Assembly: GCA_000751295.2 (NCBI GenBank)
Contig: CCMO02000001.1
Span: 4,926,615 to 4,990,614, forward strand
DNA from: a bacterium YEK0313
Lineage (GTDB): Bacteria > Pseudomonadota > Alphaproteobacteria > Rhizobiales > Phreatobacteraceae
DNA: 64,000 bases
Reading direction: 5' to 3'
Part shown: piece by piece, positions 17,573-27,800 of the stretch
Position numbering within the stretch: the stretch's first letter is position 1
Layout: every line of letters begins with the position of its first letter
Position numbers and translations under genes: made by a program
The notes under the pieces: generated by a model
The model's input: only the letters and a program-made list of their open reading frames with translations
The model's database searches: none
Told to the model about the DNA's origin: nothing

Positions 17573-18457
17573 ATGCGCCTCTCCAACAATCCCTATCTCA
17601 TTCTGGCCGCGACCACGCTGATCTGGGCCGGCAATGCGGTCGCGAGCCGGCTGGCCGCCAGCCACGTCTCGCCCATGCTGCTGACGACGCTGCGCTGGGC
17701 GGCGACCATCCTCCTCGCGGCCTGGATGGCGGGTCCCGCCTTCCGCCAGGAATGGCCGGCGATCAGGGCGAATGCGGGCTGGCTGATCGTCATGGGCGTA
17801 GTCGGCTTCACCGGCTTCAACGCCCTGTTCTACCTCGCCGGCCAATATACGACCGCGGTCAATCTCGGCATCATCCAGGGGGCGATCCCGATCATGGTGC
17901 TGGTCGGCAGCTTTCTCGCCTATCGCACCCGAATCACCACGCTGCAGATGATCGGCATCGCGGTGACGCTGACCGGCATCGTCACGCTCGCAACCCGCGG
18001 CCATATCGAGCAGTTGCTCGGCCTCACCTTCAATATCGGCGATCTCATGATGCTGACCGCCTGCACGGGCTATGCCGCCTATACGGTCGCGCTGCGCGAC
18101 CGGCCGAAGATCTCGCCCCAGCCGTTCTTTCTCGCCCTCTCGGCCGTGGCGCTGATCTCCTCGCTGCCGCTGGCGGTCGGCGAATATGTCGCCGGCGCGC
18201 TGCGCTGGCCGGACCTGACGGCGCTGGCGATCATCGTCTATGTGGCGGTCCTGCCCGGCTTCGTCGCGCAGATCCTGTTCATGCGCGGCGTCGAAATGAT
18301 CGGCCCGGGCCGGGCCGGCCTGTGGGTCAACCTCGTGCCGGTCTGGGCGGCGATCCTCGGGCCGCTGATCCTCGGCGAAATCTTCGCCTGGTATCACGCC
18401 GTCGCGCTGGTCCTGGTGCTCGGCGGTATCGCCGTGGCCGAGAGCGGCAAGCGCTAG
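17573..18457 (+). CDS. DMT-family (EamA) transporter
   Basis: A 294-residue inner-membrane protein with ten predicted hydrophobic segments in two EamA repeats (about 8-140 and 155-290). The sequence NPYLILAATTLIWAGNAVASR is typical of the RhaT/EamA start, and GPGRAGLWVNLVPVWAAILG of the second repeat. The family exports amino acids, metabolites or drugs; the substrate cannot be told. It is a single gene, convergent with the membrane-protein gene 18475-19050. Confidence 0.9.
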   Translation: MRLSNNPYLILAATTLIWAGNAVASRLAASHVSPMLLTTLRWAATILLAAWMAGPAFRQEWPAIRANAGWLIVMGVVGFTGFNALFYLAGQYTTAVNLGIIQGAIPIMVLVGSFLAYRTRITTLQMIGIAVTLTGIVTLATRGHIEQLLGLTFNIGDLMMLTACTGYAAYTVALRDRPKISPQPFFLALSAVALISSLPLAVGEYVAGALRWPDLTALAIIVYVAVLPGFVAQILFMRGVEMIGPGRAGLWVNLVPVWAAILGPLILGEIFAWYHAVALVLVLGGIAVAESGKR

Positions 18458-18474
18458 CCTCGGGTCCCGAGCGA

Positions 18475-19050
18475 TCAGCTCCGGCTGCCGGCGAAGCGGG
18501 CGACCAGCGAGAGCAGCACGGCGAGACCGATGCCGAACATGCCCTCGATCGCGACCGTCACGGCGACGCGGCCGCCGAACAGGGTCTGCGAGCGGACCAT
18601 CGGCATGACCACCCAGCCGAGCACGGCCGGCCCCAGAATGCCGAACATCAGGCCGAACAGGATGGCCGAGCCGAACAGCAGGATGAGGCCGGCGAGCAGC
18701 CCGCCGGCGACGACGCCGATCGCGACCGCCTTGATGTCGGCGAAGACGAGCGAGGCCGCGCCCCAGGCCAGGATGCCGGCGGCGAGGCCGAAGAAGGCGG
18801 CGGCAAGCCCTCCGCCGCCCTGGAAACCGGAGCGGTCCCAGAGCAGCACGAACAGGATGCCCCAGAGCCCGCCCCAGAAACACTGGTTGACGATCAGCGG
18901 CAGGCCGAGCGGCGGCGCCGAACGCCACGCATAGACCGCCATCTGCGTCACGCCGATCTGATTGAGCCCGAACACGGTCGCCTCGCGGAAGATCAGGATC
19001 GACAGGGCGCCGGCGACGAAGCCGAGCGCAAGACGCGGAAGCGCGGACAT
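18475..19050 (-). CDS. Hypothetical polytopic membrane protein
   Basis: A 191-residue protein with five or six hydrophobic segments: about 6-25, 52-72, 82-102, 107-130, 132-152 and 163-185. It is rich in Gly, Leu and Ala with few charges. LNQIGVTQMAVYAW and NQCFWGGLWGILFVLLWDR are conserved-looking pieces seen in unnamed alphaproteobacterial inner-membrane proteins. I do not recognise a named family. It ends 18 bases from the DMT transporter stop, convergent with it, and is separate from serA. Confidence 0.75.
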   Translation of the reverse strand: MSALPRLALGFVAGALSILIFREATVFGLNQIGVTQMAVYAWRSAPPLGLPLIVNQCFWGGLWGILFVLLWDRSGFQGGGGLAAAFFGLAAGILAWGAASLVFADIKAVAIGVVAGGLLAGLILLFGSAILFGLMFGILGPAVLGWVVMPMVRSQTLFGGRVAVTVAIEGMFGIGLAVLLSLVARFAGSRS

Positions 19051-19160
19051 GAGGGCACCTTGGCGAAGAATCAGGCGCCAAGCTTAGCGCAGAAACGACG
19101 ACGGCCGGCCCGTCGGCGACGGGCCGGCCGCGTCATGGTTCAAGGGCGCGGCGTGCCGGC

Positions 19161-20747
19161 TCAGAAAGCCAGGCGCCGGGCGCGCTTCACGTGCGGGATC
19201 TTGTGGATCGCGTCGAGCAGCTCGTCCGAGACCCGCTCGTCCACCGCCGCAAAGCAGATCGCATCGCCGCCGGGCCTGTCGCGGCCGAGATTGAAGGTCG
19301 CGATATTGACGCCGGCATTGCCGAGCAGCATGCCGAACTGCCCGATGAAGCCCGGTTTGTCGTCGTTGCGGATATAGAGCATGTTCGGCGCGAATTCCGC
19401 GTCCATGGCGATCGAGCGGATCTCGACGATGCGCGGCTTGCCGTCGGCGAGCACGGTGCCTGCGGCATGGCGCGGCATGTCCTCGGCCTCGACCGTGATC
19501 ATGATCCGGCTTTCGAGATTGCCCGGCGCCTCGCGCTTGACCTCGTCGACGGTGATGCCCTTGTCCTTGGCGATGCCAACGGCATTGACCATGTTGATGT
19601 CGGACAGGAACGGCCGCAGCACGCCGGTCACCGCGGCGGCGGTGAGCGGACGCACGTTGAGCTCGGCGACGGCGCCTTCATATTCGATGCGGATGCCCTT
19701 GATCGGCGCCTCGGTGAGCTGGCCGAGGAACGAGCCGAGCTTTTCGGCGAGCGCCACGAAGGGCCGCAGCTTCGGCGCCTCTTCCGCCGAGATCGACGGG
19801 AAGTTGACGGCATTGGTGATGGCGCCGGCCAGGAGGTAGTCCGACATCTGCTCGGCGACCTGCAGCGCAACATTCTCCTGCGCTTCCGTGGTCGCGGCGC
19901 CGAGATGCGGCGTGCAGATCACGTTGGGATGGCCGAACAGCGGATTGCTGGTCGCCGGCTCCTCCGAGAAGACGTCGAAGGCGGCGCCGCCGACATGACC
20001 GGCTTCCAGCGCCTCGCGCAGCGCCACCTCGTCGACCAGGCCACCACGCGCGCAATTGATGATGCGCACGCCCTTCTTCGTCTTGGCCAGCGCCTCGCGC
20101 GAGAGCACGTTGCGCGTCTGCGCGGTCATCGGCACGTGCAGGGTGATGAAGTCGGCGCGGCGCAGGAGATCGTCGAGCTCGACCTTCTCCACCCCGATAT
20201 CGATGGCCCGCTCGGGCGAGAGATAGGGATCGAAGGCGATCACCTTCATCTTCAGGCCAAGCGCGCGGTCCGCGACGATCGAGCCGATATTGCCGCAGCC
20301 GATGATGCCGAGCGTTTTCGAGGTCAGCTCGACCCCCATATATTTGTTCTTCTCCCACTGGCCGGCCTGGGTCGTACGGTCGGCGTCAGGGATCTGCCGG
20401 GCGATGGCGAACATCATCGCCACGGCATGTTCGGCCGTCGTGATCGAATTGCCGAAGGGCGTATTCATCACGATCGTGCCCTTGGCGGTGGCGGCGGGAA
20501 TGTCGACATTGTCGACGCCGATGCCGGCGCGGCCGATCACCTTCAGCTTCTTGGCATTGCTGAGGATCGCCGGCGTCACCTTGGTGGCCGAGCGGATGGC
20601 GAGGCCGTCATAGTCGCCGATGATGGCGGCGAGCTTTTCCTTGTCCTTGCCGAGCGAGGGCTGGAAATCGACGTCGATGCCGCGATCCTTGAAGATCTGG
20701 ACGGCGGCGGGCGAGAGAGCATCGGAAATGAGAACGCGAGGGGCCAT
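19161..20747 (-). CDS. serA: D-3-phosphoglycerate dehydrogenase
   Basis: A 528-residue long-form SerA: catalytic and NAD-binding domains (about 1-315), an allosteric substrate-binding domain (about 320-450) and a C-terminal ACT domain (about 455-528). GCGNIGSIVADRALGLKMKV holds the dinucleotide fold. INCARGGLVDE and HLGAATTEAQ carry the catalytic Arg, Glu and His region. It oxidises 3-phosphoglycerate to phosphohydroxypyruvate, the first step of serine synthesis. It follows serC by 99 bp on the same strand, so the pair supplies consecutive steps. Confidence 0.96.
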   Translation of the reverse strand: MAPRVLISDALSPAAVQIFKDRGIDVDFQPSLGKDKEKLAAIIGDYDGLAIRSATKVTPAILSNAKKLKVIGRAGIGVDNVDIPAATAKGTIVMNTPFGNSITTAEHAVAMMFAIARQIPDADRTTQAGQWEKNKYMGVELTSKTLGIIGCGNIGSIVADRALGLKMKVIAFDPYLSPERAIDIGVEKVELDDLLRRADFITLHVPMTAQTRNVLSREALAKTKKGVRIINCARGGLVDEVALREALEAGHVGGAAFDVFSEEPATSNPLFGHPNVICTPHLGAATTEAQENVALQVAEQMSDYLLAGAITNAVNFPSISAEEAPKLRPFVALAEKLGSFLGQLTEAPIKGIRIEYEGAVAELNVRPLTAAAVTGVLRPFLSDINMVNAVGIAKDKGITVDEVKREAPGNLESRIMITVEAEDMPRHAAGTVLADGKPRIVEIRSIAMDAEFAPNMLYIRNDDKPGFIGQFGMLLGNAGVNIATFNLGRDRPGGDAICFAAVDERVSDELLDAIHKIPHVKRARRLAF

Positions 20748-20846
20748 GGGATGGGCTCCGGTCAGCGAGGAAATGGGAAGGATCCCCTCGCCCGCTCCCG
20801 ATACGGGTCACGGGCGAGAGGCATCAAGGCTACGGAAAAAGGGCCG

Positions 20847-22022
<1,176 letters not shown>

Positions 22023-22025
22023 CGG

Positions 22026-22085
22026 ATTGTCTCCATCCTCACAGATGGGCGTCCCTCGTTGGGGAGGGATGTCCCGCCGCTGGCA
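22026..22085 (-). ncRNA. Candidate serC leader RNA
   Basis: On the minus strand GGGACATCCCTC is followed by a short loop and GAGGGACGCCC. They pair over most of their length, with two A-C mismatches, and the hairpin ends shortly before the serC ribosome site. A conserved serC RNA motif is known in 5' leaders of Rhizobiales serC operons; position and gene fit. I recalled rather than aligned its consensus, so the assignment is tentative. Confidence 0.45.
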
Positions 22086-22150
22086 ATAGGCTCAAGCCCC
22101 GGTTCGGTCAAGCCGGCGCGGATTATTGCTTACCCCGCGCCGGCTCCGCC

Positions 22151-23677
22151 TCACCGGCTGGCGCCGCCAGCCGCCGCGAAGAATGCTTCCGCATCCTCCA
22201 CCTCGGCCAGCCGCCGGTTCTCGATCAGCCAGAACCGGTTGCCGACCGCGCGCACGAAGCTGCGGTCGTGGGAGATGAGGAGGCAGGTCGCGTCCTGGTC
22301 CTTCAGCTGCTGCTCCAGGGCCTCCTGGCCGTCGATGTCGAGGTGATTGGTCGGCTCGTCGAGCAGATGGAAGTTCGGCTGCGCCAGCCGCAGCACCAGC
22401 ATGGCGAGCCGCGCCTTCTGGCCGCCCGACAGCCGTGACACCGGCCGGCCCTGCATCTCCACGGCGAAGCCGGCGCCGGCCAGCAGCGCCCGCGCCCGCT
22501 GGTCGCCGACCGCAAAGCGCGCCGCGATGGCCCCGGCCGGCGTCTCGTCGTCGCCGATCTCGGCAAGCTCCTGGCTGCTGAAACCGAGCACCAGCGAGGG
22601 CGTCGCCGTGATGGCGCTGCCCGGCTCCGGATGGGTGATGGCCCTGCGCAGCATGGCGGCGAAGCGCGACTTGCCGGCGCCATTGGCGCCGAGCAGGACG
22701 ATGCGGTCGCCCTGGTTGATGAAGCGGCGCCCGGTGCGGAACAGCAGGGTGCCGTCGGGTGCCTCGACACGGGCATCGTCGAACCGCACCAGCGCCTTGG
22801 CATGGCTGCCGCGATCGGCGAGCCGGATCTGGCCGGCCGAGCGTTCCAGATGAGCCGGGCGCGCCGCCTCCTCCAGCCGCTCCGCTCGCTGCTTCAGCTG
22901 GCGGGTCTTGACCGTCAGGAGGTCGCTGCCGGAATTGATGCCGATATTGTTCAGCTTCGCCGCCTGCCGGCGGAGCTGCTGGGCGGTCTTCATGTCGCGC
23001 TGGTAGCGCCGCTCGTCGGCCGCGTCGCGCTCGTCGAGCGCGGCTCGTGCGGCCGTATAGGGCAAGGCGAAGAGCTGCGAGGCTTCGGGCCTGAGGAACA
23101 GGGTGCGCCGTGTCGCCGCGTCGAGGAAGGCCCGGTCGTGACTGGCGACGACCACCGCCATGTCGGCCGGCAGCGCCGCCAGCCAGCGTTCGAGGCCGAC
23201 CATCCGTTCGAGATCGAGGTGATTGGTCGGCTCGTCGAGCAGCAGGAGATCGGGTTCGGTGACCAGCGCCCTGGCCAGCATGACGAGCCGCTGCCAGCCG
23301 CCGCTGAGCGCCCCGGGCGGCCGGCCGCGCAGGGCTACGGGGATGTCGAGTTCGTCGAAGGCGATATCGGCGCGCCAGCCCTCGGCGGCGCGCCGGTCTT
23401 CCGGCAGCGCGCCCGCGACGGCCTCGCGCACGTCGAGGCCGGCAAGAGCCGCCGGAACATGCTGCGCGACATGGCCGATGGCGAGGTTGCGCGCGCGGGT
23501 CACGTCGCCTTCGGTCGGCTCCACGGCGCCGGCGATGCACTGGATGAGGGTCGACTTGCCGCGGCCGTTGGCCGCGACGATGCCGATGCGGTCACCGGCG
23601 GCAATGGCGAGGTTGAGCCCGGAGAAAAGCGGCACGCCGAGCGTGACGCCGAGATTGCGCAGATTGACGAGGGTCAT
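22151..23677 (-). CDS. ABC-F family ATPase
   Basis: A 508-residue protein with two ABC cassettes in one chain and no membrane domain. The first Walker A reads AANGRGKST, with signature LSGGWQRLVM and Walker B LLLLDEPTNHLD. The second reads GANGAGKSRF, LSGGQKARLA and HLLDEPTNHLD. The linker (about 235-300) is charged and helical (RRYQRDMKTAQQLRRQ) as in ABC-F factors that act at the ribosomal E site. Roles in the family are translation rescue or antibiotic protection. I chose ATG 23677 because the cassette begins there; an in-frame extension to 23902 encodes basic nonsense. Confidence 0.88.
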   Translation of the reverse strand: MTLVNLRNLGVTLGVPLFSGLNLAIAAGDRIGIVAANGRGKSTLIQCIAGAVEPTEGDVTRARNLAIGHVAQHVPAALAGLDVREAVAGALPEDRRAAEGWRADIAFDELDIPVALRGRPPGALSGGWQRLVMLARALVTEPDLLLLDEPTNHLDLERMVGLERWLAALPADMAVVVASHDRAFLDAATRRTLFLRPEASQLFALPYTAARAALDERDAADERRYQRDMKTAQQLRRQAAKLNNIGINSGSDLLTVKTRQLKQRAERLEEAARPAHLERSAGQIRLADRGSHAKALVRFDDARVEAPDGTLLFRTGRRFINQGDRIVLLGANGAGKSRFAAMLRRAITHPEPGSAITATPSLVLGFSSQELAEIGDDETPAGAIAARFAVGDQRARALLAGAGFAVEMQGRPVSRLSGGQKARLAMLVLRLAQPNFHLLDEPTNHLDIDGQEALEQQLKDQDATCLLISHDRSFVRAVGNRFWLIENRRLAEVEDAEAFFAAAGGASR

Positions 23678-23902
23678 GATCGTTCTCGAGGTCGATCCGA
23701 ACCCGGCCGCGGCTCTCGTTGCGGCAGCTTGGCGGGCGGCGGGACGCCGGCACCGGTCGGTTCGGATGAAGAGCAGGATGCGGCGCGCGAGCGCGGCGCC
23801 GCGTGGGCCCTGCGGGCAGACCTTGAGAGGAGAAGAGGACCGTCTCGGGTCAGCCCTGCAAGGAAGCTTGCAGGGCCTCATCGGGGCCGAAGCGACGATC
23901 AT
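23678..23902 (-). promoter_or_regulatory. Long leader of the ABC-F gene with hairpin
   Basis: A perfect 10-bp stem (GCCCTGCAAG at 23853-23862, four-base loop, CTTGCAGGGC to 23876) lies about 180 bp before the ABC-F start. An open frame continues through the leader into the gene. Many ABC-F genes are controlled by ribosome-mediated attenuation in such leaders. No T tract follows the hairpin, so the mechanism, if any, is uncertain. Confidence 0.35.
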
Positions 23903-23996
23903 GACCGCGGAACATGATCGCGCAGCCCTCCCTTCCGATCACGAGTGGAGCGCCGATATTAGCGCGGGCGGATGGCGCCGGCAATCACAGGCCTGT

Positions 23997-24824
23997 TCAC
24001 GGACCGGCCGGGCCGAGGCCGTCGCCGAACATGTAGCGCAGGCCGATGCGGAATTCGTGCGCCGCGACCGGTCCGGCGCGGTAGGTGCCGCCGGCCGCGT
24101 CAGCGAAGCGCAGCGATCCCATGTGAAGGTAGCGGTAGCCGAGGTCGAGCTTGGCCTGCGGCGTGATGTCGACGGTCACGCCGGCCATGGCCGCGACCGC
24201 CAGATTCCATTTCGTCGCGCGGACGAGGTCGGGCGCCGCAACCTGCTCGCCGAGCGCCGCCGCGGCCGGAACCGGCGTCGAGCCGTAACCGGAGGCGCTG
24301 AGGCGCGCGACACCGATGCCGGCGCCGATATAGGGGGTCACCGGCCCGAATGTGCCGAGGTCGACATAGGCGTTGATCAGCGCGGTCTGGCTCGCAATGC
24401 CGAAACGGTCGCTGCGCGCCGGCACCGGCAGCGGACCGGCATAGGACCAGTCGCCGGTCGGCGGCACCATGCCGGAAAAGCGCGCCGGCGAGCGCATGTC
24501 GAGCGTCGCGTCGATCCGCACCGACTTGTATTTGAAGCCGAGGCCGAGGCCGCCGCCGAAGCCCGAGGCCGCCCGCGTATCGTTGAGGTCGACCCAGCGG
24601 CCGGCTCCGACATAGGCGGTATCGGCAAGGCCGAGCGCCGCGCGGCGGTAGAAGCTCGCGATGAAATCGCCGCGGACATACCAGCCTGACGAGAAGTCCT
24701 CGGCCAGGACCGGGGGAGCGAGCGGCGCCTGCGGCGCGCGCGTGCCGAGATCGGCGGCCGATGCACGTCCGCCGGCCGTGGCGACGAGGCTCAGGGCAAT
24801 GAAGGCCGGGGCCAGGCGTTTCAT
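23997..24824 (-). CDS. Outer-membrane beta-barrel protein (Omp25/31-like), paralogue 1
   Basis: A 275-residue exported protein: signal peptide 1-23 (ending GGRASA, then ADLG) and an eight-stranded-type barrel with alternating aromatic and small residues. GWYVRGDFIASFYRR, then INAYVDLGTFGPVTPYIGAG and LDLGYRYLHMG are hallmarks of the Omp25/Omp31 family of Rhizobiales. The C-terminal strand reads HEFRIGLRYMF and ends with a short extra tail after Phe. It probably stabilises the outer membrane. The promoter region holds a full CtrA box at 24933-24948. Confidence 0.9.
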   Translation of the reverse strand: MKRLAPAFIALSLVATAGGRASAADLGTRAPQAPLAPPVLAEDFSSGWYVRGDFIASFYRRAALGLADTAYVGAGRWVDLNDTRAASGFGGGLGLGFKYKSVRIDATLDMRSPARFSGMVPPTGDWSYAGPLPVPARSDRFGIASQTALINAYVDLGTFGPVTPYIGAGIGVARLSASGYGSTPVPAAAALGEQVAAPDLVRATKWNLAVAAMAGVTVDITPQAKLDLGYRYLHMGSLRFADAAGGTYRAGPVAAHEFRIGLRYMFGDGLGPAGP

Positions 24825-24932
24825 GTCATGAAAACCCTTGAGACGCGTTGGATCTTGGAAAATCGGGCGCGCGCCTTCTGGGGATGCGCCGCGGCCCGGA
24901 GCGACAACAGCCGGGAGCCTGCCAAAGCCGAG

Positions 24933-24948
24933 TTAAGGGGCTCTTAAC
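24933..24948 (-). promoter_or_regulatory. CtrA box upstream of Omp paralogue 1
   Basis: TTAAGGGGCTCTTAAC is a perfect match to the CtrA consensus TTAA-N7-TTAAC. It lies about 110 bp before ATG 24824. CtrA is the cell-cycle master regulator of alphaproteobacteria; control of this gene by it is inferred. Confidence 0.65.
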
Positions 24949-25054
24949 GTTACCGAAAGCTAAACGCCGCGCGCTGCGGGCCGGTCTGAAGCTGCATCCC
25001 GGGGGAACCCGCCTCCCCGGCCTTTCGTTGGCTTGAAGAGGACAGGAGGTGACG

Positions 25055-25366
25055 ATGAGGATGAACGAGCACCGCCCCTTCCCGCTCGCGGCAGGCGTCG
25101 ATTTCGCCGTCGGGGTCGATGGTACCGCATTCCCGCGGGCCCTCTTGACCGGCGAGCGCCCAACGGGGACTGCGACCTCTCCGACGGATCTGCCCGAGCG
25201 CGATCCCGACAAGATCGTCGACCGGCCACCGAAGAAACATCTGCCGATCGACAATGACGTCGTTCTGCCGACGCCGAAACCGTTCGACCAGCCGGATGTC
25301 ATCCTGCCGGGCGACCGGGAGGGTGGCTATCGCGATCCGTCACGGCCTCAGCCCAAGCCAACCTGA
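25055..25366 (+). CDS. Small Pro/Asp-rich hypothetical protein
   Basis: A 103-residue frame with a strong AGGAGGTG site at 25044-25051; ATG 25055 or ATG 25061 could be the start. The sequence is hydrophilic, rich in Pro, Asp and Lys, without signal peptide or membrane segment. The second half has regularly spaced DPDK, PPKKHLPIDND, PTPKPFDQPD and LPGD pieces, giving a disordered look. It is the only rightward gene between two leftward Omp genes. I recognise no family; the ribosome site is the main evidence that it is translated. Confidence 0.5.
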   Translation: MRMNEHRPFPLAAGVDFAVGVDGTAFPRALLTGERPTGTATSPTDLPERDPDKIVDRPPKKHLPIDNDVVLPTPKPFDQPDVILPGDREGGYRDPSRPQPKPT

Positions 25367-25398
25367 CCCGAGCGACCTGACGAAGTCAGGACGAGCCG

Positions 25399-26283
25399 TC
25401 AGTAGCGCGCGACGATCGGCGCCGGCGCAGCGCAGGTGCAGTTCAGCATCCAGCGCATGCCGAGGCGAACCTCGTGCGAGGAGAGATTCCGCACCCGGAT
25501 CGCGTCGCCTGACGGCTGTGGCAGGCCGGTTGCGGGATCGCGTAGGCCGATTTCGGGAAGATCGCCGAGATTGAGGTAGCGGTAGCCGAGTTCCAGGCTC
25601 AGCCGGTCGTTGACGCGATAGCCGACACCGGCCATCAGCGCCCAGGCGAAATTGGTTTTGGAGACGCTGGAGGCATAGCCGCCGAGCGAACCGGTGGCGC
25701 CCCAGTCGGAATTGAAGCCGGCCGAACTGTCGGTAAAGTTGCTGATCGCGGTATTGGCGAAGCCGAAGCCCGCGCCGAGATAGGGCGTCAGGCAGCCGAG
25801 CGTGCAGAACGTTCCGAGGTCGACATAGGCATTGACGAGGCCGACCCAGGACCGGACATCGCCCGCATAGGTGTTGGTCTGCGAAGTGGTGGAGCCGCCG
25901 CCGCCGTCGAAATTGACATAATCCATGCCGCGCAGCCGTCCGCCGCCGCGGAATTCGCCGCTGACATCGGCGCGCAGCCAGGAATTGAAGCGGTAGCCGA
26001 CGCCGACGCCGACCGAAACGGTTTCCGAGAAGGTCTTGGTGCGCAGTTCGAACGTATTGACGCCGCCCGCGCCGGCACGCACCGGCTGGCCGTTCTGCAT
26101 GACGTCGAAGGCGCCGATCGCATTGCTCGCGAGGCCGATATCGCCGCGCAGGTACCAACCGCCCTCGATCGGAGCGGTCGGGAGCGGCGCCGGATAAACC
26201 GGCGGCGCGAGATCGGCGGCATGGGCCCCCGCCGCGCCGAGCGCAACGGTGCCGGCGAAGGCGATGGAGGCAAGGATGCGCAT
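25399..26283 (-). CDS. Outer-membrane beta-barrel protein (Omp25/31-like), paralogue 2
   Basis: A 294-residue exported barrel protein. The signal peptide is 1-22 (ending AAGAHA, then ADLAPPVYP). GGWYLRGDIGLASN, VGVGVGYRFNSWLRADVSGEF, NAYVDLGTF and LSLELGYRYLNLGDLPE are the same landmarks as in the paralogue at 23997-24824. Two Cys pairs (FCTLGC and CTCAAP) are unusual for this family. The start is ATG 26283; a longer frame to 26343 adds a non-signal Arg-rich stretch. A CtrA box lies 83-98 bp upstream. Confidence 0.9.
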   Translation of the reverse strand: MRILASIAFAGTVALGAAGAHAADLAPPVYPAPLPTAPIEGGWYLRGDIGLASNAIGAFDVMQNGQPVRAGAGGVNTFELRTKTFSETVSVGVGVGYRFNSWLRADVSGEFRGGGRLRGMDYVNFDGGGGSTTSQTNTYAGDVRSWVGLVNAYVDLGTFCTLGCLTPYLGAGFGFANTAISNFTDSSAGFNSDWGATGSLGGYASSVSKTNFAWALMAGVGYRVNDRLSLELGYRYLNLGDLPEIGLRDPATGLPQPSGDAIRVRNLSSHEVRLGMRWMLNCTCAAPAPIVARY

Positions 26284-26365
26284 GGCGGTTTCCCGAAGAC
26301 ATCGCAGCGCCTGCCCACGGCGGCGCGGCTGGAGGACCAACATGCTGAAAATACGGCAGAAACGA

Positions 26366-26398
26366 TTAATCCATGCTTAACCATGACTGTTAAGCATG
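26366..26398 (-). promoter_or_regulatory. CtrA box overlapped by a perfect inverted repeat
   Basis: TTAATCCATGCTTAAC at 26366-26381 matches TTAA-N7-TTAAC. Its right half is also the left arm of CATGCTTAAC-N7-GTTAAGCATG (26372-26398), a 10-bp perfect inverted repeat, with GAAACG and CGTTTC outer arms at 26359 and 26400. The site lies between glmM and the Omp gene, upstream of the latter. Confidence 0.65.
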
Positions 26399-26453
26399 AC
26401 GTTTCGTCAGCCGGCGCCCCGCAACGCCGGCCGGGCAATGTCTCGGGCGGCCT

Positions 26454-27800
26454 TCAGGCGGCCGCCTTGGTGACCGCCGCGACGATCTCGTCGACGACGG
26501 TCTCGACGAGGGCGCGATCGTCGCCTTCGGCCATGACTCGGATCACCGGCTCAGTGCCCGAAGGGCGGATCACCAGTCGGCCATTGCTGCCGAGACGGGC
26601 CTTGGCGCCGTCAATCGCCGTCACGACAGAGGAATGTTCGAGCGGCTGGCCGCCCTTGAAGCGGACGTTCTTGAGGACCTGCGGCAGCGGCTCGAACAGG
26701 TGGCAGACCTCGGAGACCGGACGGTTCATCTTCTTGACCACGGCCAGCACCTGCAGGGCGGCGACAAGGCCGTCGCCCGTCGTCGAATAGTCGGACAGGA
26801 TGATGTGGCCGGACTGCTCGCCGCCCACATTGAAACCGTGCTCGCGCATATGTTCGAGCACATAGCGGTCGCCGACCGGCGTGCGCGCGAGGTTGAGGCC
26901 GAGGCCGCCGAGGAAGCGCTCGAGGCCCAGATTGGACATGACGGTGGCGACGATGCCGGGCGCGGAGAGCCGGCCGTCCTCGAGCCAGGACTGGGCGACG
27001 AGCGCCATCAGTTGATCGCCGTCGACCACCTGGCCCTTCTCGTCGACGATCAGCACCCGGTCGGCATCGCCGTCGAGTGCGATGCCGATATCGGCGCGCA
27101 CCTCCTTCACCTTGGCGACGAGCGCTTCGGGATGGGTCGAGCCGCAATCGTCATTGATGTTGAAGCCGTTCGGATCGGCGCCGATGGTCACGACGTCGGC
27201 GCCGAGCTCCCAGAGCGCCGCGGGCGCGACCTTGTAGCCGGCGCCGTTGGCGCAATCGACCACGATACGCAGGCCGTCGAGCTCCAGGTTGCGCGGCAGG
27301 GTGCGCTTGGCGAATTCGATATAGCGGGCCTGCGCGTCGTCGATGCGCTTGGCGCGGCCGAGCTCGCGGGACCCCGCGAGGCGGCGCGTCAGGTCCTGGT
27401 CGAGCAGGTCCTCGATCGCATGCTCGACCTCGTCCGACAGCTTGTAGCCGTCGGGCGCGAACAGCTTGATGCCGTTGTCGTCGAACGGATTGTGGGACGC
27501 CGAGATCATCACGCCGAGGTCGGCACGCATCGAGCGCGTCAGCATGGCCACCGCCGGCGTCGGCATCGGGCCGACCAGCAGCACGTCCATGCCGACCGAG
27601 GTGAAGCCTGCGACGAGCGCATATTCGATCATGTAGCCGGACAGCCGGGTGTCCTTGCCGATCATGACCCGGTGGCGATGGTCGCCGCGCTGGAAGGCAA
27701 TGCCGGCCGCCTGCCCCACTTTCATCGCGAATTCGGGCGTCACGGGAAAGGCATTGGCGCGACCGCGAATGCCGTCGGTGCCGAAATATTTGCGGGCCAT
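26454..27800 (-). CDS. glmM: Phosphoglucosamine mutase
   Basis: A 448-residue alpha-D-phosphohexomutase. It starts MARKYFGTDGIRG, has the phosphoserine loop MISASHNPFDDNGIK, the metal loop ALDGDADRVL, the sugar loop GGEQSGHI and the phosphate loop RPSGTEPVIRVM. It converts glucosamine-6-phosphate to glucosamine-1-phosphate for peptidoglycan and LPS precursors. In relatives glmM directly follows ftsH; here the two are about 8.5 kb apart but on the same strand and in the same order. The start is ATG 27800. Confidence 0.97.
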   Translation of the reverse strand: MARKYFGTDGIRGRANAFPVTPEFAMKVGQAAGIAFQRGDHRHRVMIGKDTRLSGYMIEYALVAGFTSVGMDVLLVGPMPTPAVAMLTRSMRADLGVMISASHNPFDDNGIKLFAPDGYKLSDEVEHAIEDLLDQDLTRRLAGSRELGRAKRIDDAQARYIEFAKRTLPRNLELDGLRIVVDCANGAGYKVAPAALWELGADVVTIGADPNGFNINDDCGSTHPEALVAKVKEVRADIGIALDGDADRVLIVDEKGQVVDGDQLMALVAQSWLEDGRLSAPGIVATVMSNLGLERFLGGLGLNLARTPVGDRYVLEHMREHGFNVGGEQSGHIILSDYSTTGDGLVAALQVLAVVKKMNRPVSEVCHLFEPLPQVLKNVRFKGGQPLEHSSVVTAIDGAKARLGSNGRLVIRPSGTEPVIRVMAEGDDRALVETVVDEIVAAVTKAAA

